A stretch of 64,000 nucleotides of DNA from Pseudomonas sp. L5B5 (GTDB lineage: Bacteria; Pseudomonadota; Gammaproteobacteria; Pseudomonadales; Pseudomonadaceae), in assembly GCF_020520285.1 (NCBI RefSeq), contig NZ_CP084742.1, positions 1,178,001 through 1,242,000 on the forward strand, in the 5' to 3' direction. A program made the translations under genes and the position numbers. The number at the start of each line of letters is the position of its first letter. Position 1 is the stretch's first letter. Below are positions 53,996 to 64,000 of the stretch, one piece after another. Under the pieces are notes generated by a model. That model was given only the letters and a program-made list of their open reading frames with translations. It was not told where the DNA came from and ran no database searches.

Positions 53996-55662
53996 GCCGG
54001 GGCCCGGCCTTTTCCGAACGAGCGCTGGTGCTCACACCCCATGGCCGCGATAGCCAACTGGCGCAGATGATGCTGAACGAGGCAGGCGTCAGCAGCCTGG
54101 TCACCCTGAACCTGGCGGCCTTGTGCGAGGAGCTGGAGCGAGGTGCCGGACTGGCGATCATCGCCGCCGAGGCCTTGCTCGGAGTCGATCTGGAACCCCT
54201 GCTGCGCCACCTGGAGCAGCAACCGGCCTGGTCGGACCTGCCCATTGTGCTGCTGACTCGCCATGGCGGCCCGGAACAGAACCCGCTTGCCAGCTTCAGC
54301 GCGCCCCTGGGCAACGTCAGTTTCCTTGAACGCCCCTTCCATCCCACCACCCTGGTCAGCCTGGTCAGCACCGCCTTGCGCGGCCGGCGCCGGCAATACG
54401 AGGCGCGGGACCGGCTGATCGACCTGAGCCAGAGCGAACTGCGCCTGCAACGCACCCTGGAAACGCTCGAACAGCAGGTGCAAGAGCGCACTGCCCAACT
54501 GCGGCACAACGAGGAAGCCCTGCGCCAGTCGCAGAAGATGGAAGCCGTGGGCCAGCTCACGGGCGGTATCGCCCATGACTTCAACAACATGCTGACCGGC
54601 ATCATCGGCAGCCTGGAGTTGCTGCGCCGGCGCCTGGCTCGCGGGCGCACCGAGGACCTGGACAGCCTGATCGAGCTGGGAGTGACCTCGGCCAACCGCG
54701 CTGCGGGCCTGACCCATCGCCTGCTCGCCTTCTCCCGGCGCCAGTCGCTGGATGCCAAGCCCGTGGAAATGAACGCCCTGGTCAGCGCCATGGGCGAGCT
54801 GCTGCAGCGCAGCCTCAGCGAGAACATCCAGCTGGAGCTGCGCCTGTGCGAGCAGCTGTGGGTGGCCGAGGCCGATCCCAACCAGCTCGAGAGTGCCCTG
54901 CTCAACCTGGCGCTCAACGCCCGGGACGCCATGCCCAACGGTGGCCGCCTGCTGGTGGAGACCCTCAACCGGTCGCTGGACCCGGACTTCACCCAGGCCC
55001 ATGACAACCTTGCCCCCGGCGACTACGTGGTCCTGCGGGTCAGCGACAACGGCTGCGGCATGCCCGAAGCCATCATCAACCGGGTATTCGACCCCTTTTT
55101 CACCACCAAGCCCATCGGCCAGGGCACCGGCCTGGGGCTGTCGATGATCTATGGCTTCAGCAAGCAGTCCCACGGTCACGTGAGCCTGGACAGCACACCG
55201 GGTCGCGGCACCCAGGTGTCCCTGTACCTGCCGCGTTTTCAAGGTGATTCGGCGGCAGAGGAACTCCCCGAAGAGCAGCAAGCAGTCACTGCGCAAAACG
55301 GCGAGACGGTGCTGATCGTCGAGGACGACCCGGCAGTGCGGGTGCTGGTCAGCACCGTGCTCGGCGAACTGGGGTACAACTTCCTCGAGGCCGGTGACGC
55401 CCAGGGCGCCATGCCGATCCTCGACTCGGCGCAACACATCGATCTGCTGATCAGCGATGTGGGCTTGCCGGGCATGAACGGCCGGCAGTTGGCGGAAATC
55501 GGCCGGCAGTTGCGTCCGCAGCTCAAGGTACTGTTCATCACCGGCTACGCCGAGCATGCGACGGCCCGCAGCGGCTTTCTCGACCCGGGCATGCAACTGA
55601 TCACCAAGCCCTTCACCTTCGACCTGCTGACCGCCAAGGTGCAGGAGATGCTCCGGGACTGA
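53992..55662 (+). CDS. Soluble hybrid sensor histidine kinase
   Basis: 556-residue kinase with no membrane segment. Residues 1-130 look like a degenerate receiver: at the place of the phosphoacceptor Asp it has AIIAAEALLG (E60). A coiled coil follows, then HisKA with H195 in GGIAHDFNNML, the ATPase domain (DNGCGMPEAI, GTGLGLSMIYGF), and a C-terminal receiver with LLISDVGLPGMNG. Translationally coupled to the KaiC-like gene, whose activity it may read or set. The signal is unknown. Confidence 0.88.
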   Translation: MSRGPAFSERALVLTPHGRDSQLAQMMLNEAGVSSLVTLNLAALCEELERGAGLAIIAAEALLGVDLEPLLRHLEQQPAWSDLPIVLLTRHGGPEQNPLASFSAPLGNVSFLERPFHPTTLVSLVSTALRGRRRQYEARDRLIDLSQSELRLQRTLETLEQQVQERTAQLRHNEEALRQSQKMEAVGQLTGGIAHDFNNMLTGIIGSLELLRRRLARGRTEDLDSLIELGVTSANRAAGLTHRLLAFSRRQSLDAKPVEMNALVSAMGELLQRSLSENIQLELRLCEQLWVAEADPNQLESALLNLALNARDAMPNGGRLLVETLNRSLDPDFTQAHDNLAPGDYVVLRVSDNGCGMPEAIINRVFDPFFTTKPIGQGTGLGLSMIYGFSKQSHGHVSLDSTPGRGTQVSLYLPRFQGDSAAEELPEEQQAVTAQNGETVLIVEDDPAVRVLVSTVLGELGYNFLEAGDAQGAMPILDSAQHIDLLISDVGLPGMNGRQLAEIGRQLRPQLKVLFITGYAEHATARSGFLDPGMQLITKPFTFDLLTAKVQEMLRD

Positions 55663-55671
55663 TGCCCCGGC

Positions 55672-56049
55672 TCAGGCCAGCAGTTGCTGGATCTGCTCGT
55701 GCAGGCTGTTGAGGTCGAACGGCTTGGCCAGGATCGGCGCCTTGCGGGTGATGGGGCTGGCGCATTCGAGGATTTCGTTGGGGTAGCCGCTGATGAAGAT
55801 CACCTTCAGGTCCGGACGCAGCTTCACGGCCGGCTCGGCGATCATCACCCCGGTGATGCCGCCCGGTAGCCGGTAGTCGGTAATCATCAGGTCCAGGTTC
55901 GGCTTGCTGGCAAGGATCTCGAACGCCTGTTCGCCGTTCTCGGCCTGCAGCACCCGATAGCCCAGGCCCGACAGATAGTCGGCCAGCAGCATCAGGATCA
56001 CCGGTTCATCTTCGACGATCAGGACGACGTCTTGTGCATCTTCACTCAT
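55672..56049 (-). CDS. Single-domain response regulator (REC) A
   Basis: 125-residue stand-alone receiver with D58 in LDLMITDYRLPGG, acidic pair near residue 13 (VEDE) and the conserved Lys in ILAKPF. There is no output domain. The ATG at 56049 has AAGG 6 bp upstream. It converges on the hybrid kinase at 53992 and starts about 125 bp downstream of the end of the response-regulator/kinase gene on the same strand. Confidence 0.87.
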   Translation of the reverse strand: MSEDAQDVVLIVEDEPVILMLLADYLSGLGYRVLQAENGEQAFEILASKPNLDLMITDYRLPGGITGVMIAEPAVKLRPDLKVIFISGYPNEILECASPITRKAPILAKPFDLNSLHEQIQQLLA

Positions 56050-56174
56050 GGAAAACCTTTGTTCGGTCAATTACTGCAAGGGGCTGTTGACGTTTGCCGA
56101 CCCACCCGCAGGCAAATGTCAGCAGCCACTGTACGACCATTGGCGCACGCAGAGGTTGCGTGTGCATGACGCTT

Positions 56175-57383
56175 TTACGCGCCGGCCGGCAAAATCGGGT
56201 CCGCCAGGGGCAGCCCGACACGAAACAACGCGCCCTCGCCAATACGGCTGTCGACGCTGATCGAGCCTCCGTGGGCGGTGACGATCTGCTCGGAAATGAA
56301 CAGCCCCAGGCCCAGGCCTGCCGCCACATGGCTGGCGCTGACCCGCTCGAACTGCTGAAAGATGCGCCTCTGGTTGTCTTCGCTGATGCCGATCCCGTGA
56401 TCCCGGACCTCGACCCGCGCCTCGCCATCGCAGGTATAGACCCGCACATGAACCGGACTCCGGGCGCCGTAGCGCAAGGCGTTGGTCAACAGGTTGGAGA
56501 CCACCTGCTCGATGCGAAACTCGTCCCAGTTGCCTTCCACCGGCTCGTCGGCCTCCAGGGTCAGGGACGACTGCGCCGCCTCCACCTGGGGCGCGAAGTT
56601 TTCCACCAGGCCGCGCACCAGCTGCGCCAGGTCGAAACGCGACGGACGGATCGACAGCTTGCCGGTGCGGATCCGCGAGATGTCCAGCATGTCCTCGATC
56701 AAGCGGATCAAGCTCTTGATCTGCCGCTCGTCGCGGTCGACCATCGCGTGCATCTTGTCCAGGCTGAAGGCCGCGGCATTTCCCCGGGCCAGGTGCATCT
56801 TGCGCAACTGAGTCTCCAGGATCAGGCCGTTGAGCGGCGTACGCACCTCGTGCGCGACGATCGACATGAAGTCGTCACGCATGCGTACCGCCTGCTCCAG
56901 CTCGTTCTGGGTGGCCTGCAACTGCTGGAGCAGGGCCTCCTGCTCGCGCCGGCTGTGCTCCAGGGCCTCGACCTGCTGTTTCATGGCCTTGCTCTGGCGG
57001 AACAGGTCGACGAACACGTTGACCTTGCTCTTGACCGCGTGGATGTCCAGCGGCTTGTGCAGGAAGTCCACCGCGCCGCTCTCGTAGCCCTTGAAGGCAT
57101 AGTTGAGCTCGCGCCCGGCGGCACTGACGAAGACAATGGGAATGTTCTTGGTCTTTTCCGTGCCGCGCATCAGTTCCGCCAGCTCGAAACCGTTCATGCC
57201 GGGCATCTGCACATCGAGGATGGCCATGGCGAACTCATGCTGGAGCAACAGCGACAAGGCCTCGTCGGCCGACAACGCCTTGTACACCTGGCGGTCCTCG
57301 CGCTTGATCAGCGCCTCCAGGGCCAGCAGGTTTTCCGGCAGATCGTCGACGATCAGCAGCTTGGCTTGGATATTACTTAACAT
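56175..57383 (-). CDS. Receiver-histidine kinase fusion protein
   Basis: 402-residue soluble protein with an N-terminal receiver (D57 in MAILDVQMPGMNG), a coiled-coil linker (about 130-165) and a histidine kinase core with H178 in FMSIVAHEVRTPLNG, an N-box in VVSNLLTNALRYG and GLGLGLFISEQIV. Receiver-first kinases of this type act downstream of another kinase. Its start overlaps cheB by 7 bp. Confidence 0.88.
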   Translation of the reverse strand: MLSNIQAKLLIVDDLPENLLALEALIKREDRQVYKALSADEALSLLLQHEFAMAILDVQMPGMNGFELAELMRGTEKTKNIPIVFVSAAGRELNYAFKGYESGAVDFLHKPLDIHAVKSKVNVFVDLFRQSKAMKQQVEALEHSRREQEALLQQLQATQNELEQAVRMRDDFMSIVAHEVRTPLNGLILETQLRKMHLARGNAAAFSLDKMHAMVDRDERQIKSLIRLIEDMLDISRIRTGKLSIRPSRFDLAQLVRGLVENFAPQVEAAQSSLTLEADEPVEGNWDEFRIEQVVSNLLTNALRYGARSPVHVRVYTCDGEARVEVRDHGIGISEDNQRRIFQQFERVSASHVAAGLGLGLFISEQIVTAHGGSISVDSRIGEGALFRVGLPLADPILPAGA

Positions 57384-57982
57384 GCGATTCGTTCCAGTTC
57401 GGCCAGCAGCAGGCTGATACCGCACAAAGGGAGGATATGGTCCGGTTGATGCAAGGCCAGGGCCGCATCGGGCATGGTCGAGACGTGGGCCTCGTCAGGG
57501 TCCTGGACAATGGTCAGCCCCCCCTGGCGCTTGACCTCGGCCAGTCCCCTGGCCCCGTCCTGGTTGGCGCCCGTCAGCAGCACCGCGGCCAGGCGCTCGC
57601 CGTAGGCATCGGCGGCTGACTCGAACAGGTAGTCGATGGACGGACGCGAATGGTGAAGCCGGTCTTCCTGGCTCAGGGACAGGCTGCGGTCCTGCTCCAC
57701 CGACAGGTGGTAACCAGGAGCGGCGAAGTACAGGGTGCCCGCCACGATCTGCTCCTTGTCGTCAGCCTCCTTGACCTGCAACGCCAGGCGCCGGTCGAAC
57801 ACCTCGGCCAGTTGGCTGCGACGCTCCTCGGGCAGATGCAGGACCACGATCACCGGCAGCCGGAAGCTGCGGCCGAAACCGCCGAACAGGCTCAGCAAGG
57901 CCTCGACGCCACCCGCGGAGGCTCCCACCACCACGGCGTCGATCCGGGGCAAGGCGCTGGAACTGAGGAGGGCCGGGTTCAT
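57377..57982 (-). CDS. CheB-type methylesterase domain protein
   Basis: 201-residue stand-alone CheB catalytic domain without a receiver. The Ser-His-Asp triad is visible as S22 in GASAGGVEALL, H49 in VVLHLPEERRSQL, and Asp in GANQDGARGL. It overlaps cheR by 4 bp and the receiver-kinase by 7 bp. No chemoreceptor gene is nearby, so its substrate is unclear. Confidence 0.9.
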   Translation of the reverse strand: MNPALLSSSALPRIDAVVVGASAGGVEALLSLFGGFGRSFRLPVIVVLHLPEERRSQLAEVFDRRLALQVKEADDKEQIVAGTLYFAAPGYHLSVEQDRSLSLSQEDRLHHSRPSIDYLFESAADAYGERLAAVLLTGANQDGARGLAEVKRQGGLTIVQDPDEAHVSTMPDAALALHQPDHILPLCGISLLLAELERIAC

Positions 57983-58793
57983 GACTTGCGGTAGATCCGT
58001 TCTTGTTTGACCAGGGGCTCGAAATGCTTGCCGTAGGCGGAGAAATCCAGGGTTTCCTTGCTGCCCAGCACCAGGAAACCACGGTGGCAAAGGGACTCAT
58101 GAAACAGCCCGAAAGCCCGATCCTGAAGTTTTTTATTGAAATAAATCAACACGTTACGACAAGAAATCAAATGCGTCTCGGAAAATACGCTGTCGGTGGC
58201 CAGGCTGTGATCGGCAAAGGTCACGTTTTCCCGCAGGCTCTTGTCGAAGATCGCATAGTCATAGGCCGCGGTGTAGTAGTCGGCAAAGGAACACTTGCCA
58301 CCGGCCTGCTGGTAGTTGTGGGTGTAGGCGCGCACGTTCTCCAGGGAAAAGATCCCCTGCTTGGCTTTTTCCAGGGAACTGGGATTGATGTCCGTGGCGT
58401 AGATGATGGTGCGCTCCAGCAGCCCCTCCTCACGCAGCAGGATGGCCATCGAATAGACCTCTTCGCCGGTACTGCAACCGGCGATCCAGATCTTCAGCGA
58501 CGGATAGGTCTTGAGCAGCGGCACCACTTCCTGGCGGATGGCCAGGAAGTGCGAGGGGTCGCGAAACATCTCGCTGACCGGAATGGTCAGGAACTGCAAC
58601 AGCTGCATGAAGGCCGTCGGGTCGTGCAGCACCCGCTCCTGCAATGCGGAGATGGTGTTGCATTCGAACTGGCGCAGGGCATGGTTGACCCGGCGCTTGA
58701 TCGAGGCGCCGGAGTAGTCGCGAAAGTCGTAGCTGTATTTAAGGTAGATAGCTTCGATCAACAGACGCAGCTCGATCTCGGTATTGCGCTCCA

Positions 58794-58794
<1 letters not shown>
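57979..58794 (-). CDS. CheR-type methyltransferase
   Basis: 271-residue SAM-dependent methyltransferase. The N-terminal helical domain contains KYSYDFRDYSGASIKRRV, and the SAM-binding site is WIAGCSTGEEVYSMA; LISCRNVLIYFNKKLQ is another CheR hallmark. It shares its stop/start region with the large hybrid kinase (1 bp overlap at 58794), indicating one operon. Confidence 0.91.
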
Positions 58795-62285
<3,491 letters not shown>

Positions 62286-62423
62286 TGGGTAGACCTTGGC
62301 ACGGGTAAAAAGAAGGAAGTTTGCCCCACATTCGGCTATCGCCGCTATTTTTTATAACTTGCATATCGAGAATCCGCGATCTGACCTGCCGTAGGACAAT
62401 AGAAGCGGTTATTCTTGCCGGTA

Positions 62424-62449
62424 CTTGTACAACCGGTTTTTCTTGTACA
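62424..62449. repeat. Direct repeats CTTGTACA upstream of single receiver B
   Basis: Two CTTGTACA copies start at 62424 and 62442, 18 bp apart, inside the 253-bp gap between divergent kinase and receiver genes. The spacing could suit a dimeric regulator. No matching known motif is recognised. Confidence 0.35.
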
Positions 62450-62538
62450 GCTTCGGGAACTTGTGGCCAGGCGCCACTTACTGATGCACAGGGCCGCCTT
62501 TCGCCGCCCCGCCCAATCCAAACCTTGAGAGTGTCCCT

Positions 62539-62898
62539 ATGCCCGCTAGCGTCCCCACCATCCTAGTCGTCGAAGACGATGCCATCGTGCGCATGCTGAT
62601 CGTCGATGTGCTCGAAGAACTGGAATTCGCAGTCCTGGAGGCCGATGGCAGTGAGGCAGCGCTGGAACATTTGCAGCACCTGGACACCTCCATCGACTTG
62701 CTGATGACCGATGTCGGCTTGCCGGGCATGAACGGCCAGGAACTGGCCGAACGAGCGCGCCAGTTGCGTCCCCGGTTACCGGTGCTGTTCGCCAGCGGCT
62801 ACGCCGAATCCCTCGAAGTCCCCGAGGGCATGTCAGTGATCGGCAAGCCGTTCTCCATCGATCAACTGCGCGACAAGGTCCGCGGCATCCTCGGCTGA
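62539..62898 (+). CDS. Single-domain response regulator (REC) B
   Basis: 119-residue receiver with D58 in LLMTDVGLPGMNGQEL and conserved K in VIGKPFS. It is strikingly similar to the C-terminal receiver of the hybrid kinase at 53992 (LLISDVGLPGMNGRQL). It is divergent from the large hybrid kinase and likely acts as a phosphate sink or protein-interaction output. No output domain. Confidence 0.88.
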   Translation: MPASVPTILVVEDDAIVRMLIVDVLEELEFAVLEADGSEAALEHLQHLDTSIDLLMTDVGLPGMNGQELAERARQLRPRLPVLFASGYAESLEVPEGMSVIGKPFSIDQLRDKVRGILG

Positions 62899-62909
62899 AG
62901 CCGGCCCCC

Positions 62910-62944
62910 GCCGCCGGGTGCTGTGGTTTAATGGCGGCCTTTTT
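62910..62944 (+). terminator. Probable terminator after receiver B
   Basis: GCCGCC and GGCGGC form a 6-bp stem across a 17-base loop, followed by C and five T. It lies 12 bp after the receiver stop and before the next start at 62971. Confidence 0.55.
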
Positions 62945-62970
62945 GCCCAGCCTGCCAGGAATTCCGCCCC

Positions 62971-64000
62971 ATGCCCCTCACCGCCGCGACCAAGGTCCTG
63001 ATCATTGGTTACGTCTGGCCCGAACCCCGCTCCTCGGCCGCCAGCGGCCACGTGATGCAGATACTGCAGTGCTTTCTGGACCAGGGCTGGGACCTGACCT
63101 TCAGCAGCCCGGCCAACCCCGGCGAGCACAAGGAAGACCTCGCGGCCCTGGGCATCTGCGAATGCCCGATCGAACTGAACAACGCCAGTTTCGACCGTTT
63201 CGTCGCCGAGCTGGCGCCGGACATCGTGCTGTTCGACCAGTTCATGATGGAGGAACAGTTCGGTTGGCGCGTGGAGCAACATTGCCCTGGTGCCTTGCGC
63301 GTCCTGGAGACCTCGGACCTGCAATGCCTGCGCCATGCCCGGCACCAGCGGCTCAAGGACCATCTGAAGCGCACGGCCGATGACGACGATTTCAGTCCGC
63401 TGTTCGCCCAGGCCCGGGCGGATGAGTTCTGCCACATGGCCGAGACCGACCTGGCCAAGCGCGAGATCGCGGCCCTCTACCGTTGCGACCTGAACCTGAT
63501 GATTTCCCAGGTCGAGATCGAGCTGCTGCAGGAGCAGTTCCGCCTGCCACCGGCGCTGCTGCACTGGTGTCCGCTGATGCTGGACCCGTGGCCCGAGACC
63601 TTCGTGCCATTCGAGCAGCGCGCGCATTTCCTGAGCATCGGCAACTTCCGCCATGCACCGAACTGGGATGCCGTGCTGTGGATGAAAAACCGCGTGTGGC
63701 CGCTGATCCGCCAGCAACTGCCCACCGCGCAACTGCACCTGTATGGCGCCTATACCCCGCCCAAGGCTGCGGCCCTGCACAACCCGGCCCAGGGCTTTCA
63801 CATCATGAACTGGGCCGAGGACGCGTTGCAGGTGATGAGCGCCGCACGTATCTGCCTGGCGCCCTTGCGCTTTGGTGCCGGCATCAAGGGCAAGCTGCTG
63901 GACGCCATGCTGTGCGGCACCCCCAGCGTGACCACGCCCATCGGCAGCGAATCCATGACCGAGCCCGGCCTGCCCTGGCCCGGCACCGTGGCTGAATCCG
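62971..64000 (+). CDS. Glycosyltransferase-like protein, 5' part (3' end outside window)
   Basis: 343 codons are visible without a stop. The product begins MPLTAATKVLIIGYVWPEPR and later has a C-terminal half typical of GT-B-fold transferases (NFRHAPNWDAVLWMKNRVWP, LHLYGAYTPPKAAALH, PLRFGAGIKGKLLDAMLCG). The final motif is the donor-binding region of family 4-like glycosyltransferases. The ATG follows AGGA. The acceptor sugar or protein cannot be read from the sequence. Confidence 0.82.
   Translation, partial: MPLTAATKVLIIGYVWPEPRSSAASGHVMQILQCFLDQGWDLTFSSPANPGEHKEDLAALGICECPIELNNASFDRFVAELAPDIVLFDQFMMEEQFGWRVEQHCPGALRVLETSDLQCLRHARHQRLKDHLKRTADDDDFSPLFAQARADEFCHMAETDLAKREIAALYRCDLNLMISQVEIELLQEQFRLPPALLHWCPLMLDPWPETFVPFEQRAHFLSIGNFRHAPNWDAVLWMKNRVWPLIRQQLPTAQLHLYGAYTPPKAAALHNPAQGFHIMNWAEDALQVMSAARICLAPLRFGAGIKGKLLDAMLCGTPSVTTPIGSESMTEPGLPWPGTVAES

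Noticed and set aside
62297..62312. Possible sigma-54 promoter TGGCACG-GGTA-AAAAG near the large kinase start
   Set aside because: The -24 half is perfect but the -12 half has no GC.

Overview
The window is chromosomal DNA from a GC-rich fluorescent-type Pseudomonas (P. fluorescens complex most likely). Gene order, protein sequences and Anr/Dnr operator style all match Pseudomonas. The species cannot be fixed from sequence alone. About 43 kb is a nearly continuous anaerobic-respiration/denitrification island; the remaining 20 kb carries an RND efflux operon and a large phosphorelay/CheBR locus.

Layout. 1-1438: 5' part of nrdD (anaerobic ribonucleotide reductase), minus strand, with a perfect Anr/Dnr box. 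1780-13215: narK1-narK2-narGHJI-ppiC-moaA, minus strand. 13530-16723: narX-narL and a first Dnr-type regulator (dnrE-like), plus strand. 16711-21759: minus-strand ubiUVT (O2-independent ubiquinone hydroxylation), moaB-moeA (molybdenum cofactor) and a pdxH paralogue. 21840-26134: norR, divergent RIC-type di-iron protein, nnrS with a CopD-like membrane protein, and a 29-residue membrane peptide. 26174-27045: dnr-dnrP. 27068-32548: norCB, norD and nirQOP, minus strand. 32744-41745: nirSMCFDLGHJEN, plus strand (cytochrome cd1 nitrite reductase and heme d1 synthesis). 41767-43659: a HemN-like protein without the radical-SAM cysteines and a second CopD-like protein. 43973-49833: mexEF-oprN. 50195-52222: bestrophin-type channel and a TPR/HEAT protein. 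52493-62898: KaiC-like ATPase, sensor kinases, single receiver proteins, CheB and CheR. 62971-end: start of a glycosyltransferase. No nos (N2O reductase), tRNA, rRNA, IS element or CRISPR was found in the window.

Wiring read from the DNA. Eight Anr/Dnr boxes (TTGAY-N4-ATCAA) precede nrdD, narK1, ubiU, pdxH, norC, nirQ/nirS, the HemN-like gene and the second CopD-like gene; five of them have their centre 63-68 bp from the start codon. Four NarL-type 7-2-7 heptamer pairs lie in the narK1/narX gap and upstream of dnrE and moaB. Two clusters of three NorR half-site pairs (GGT-N7-ACC) sit at nearly identical distances from sigma-54 promoters. One drives the RIC gene. The other lies between two divergent sigma-54 promoters, one reading toward nnrS and the other toward the 29-residue peptide and dnr. 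This implies two Dnr paralogues with different inputs: nitrate through NarXL for dnrE, and NO through NorR for dnr. All regulatory statements are inferences from motifs.
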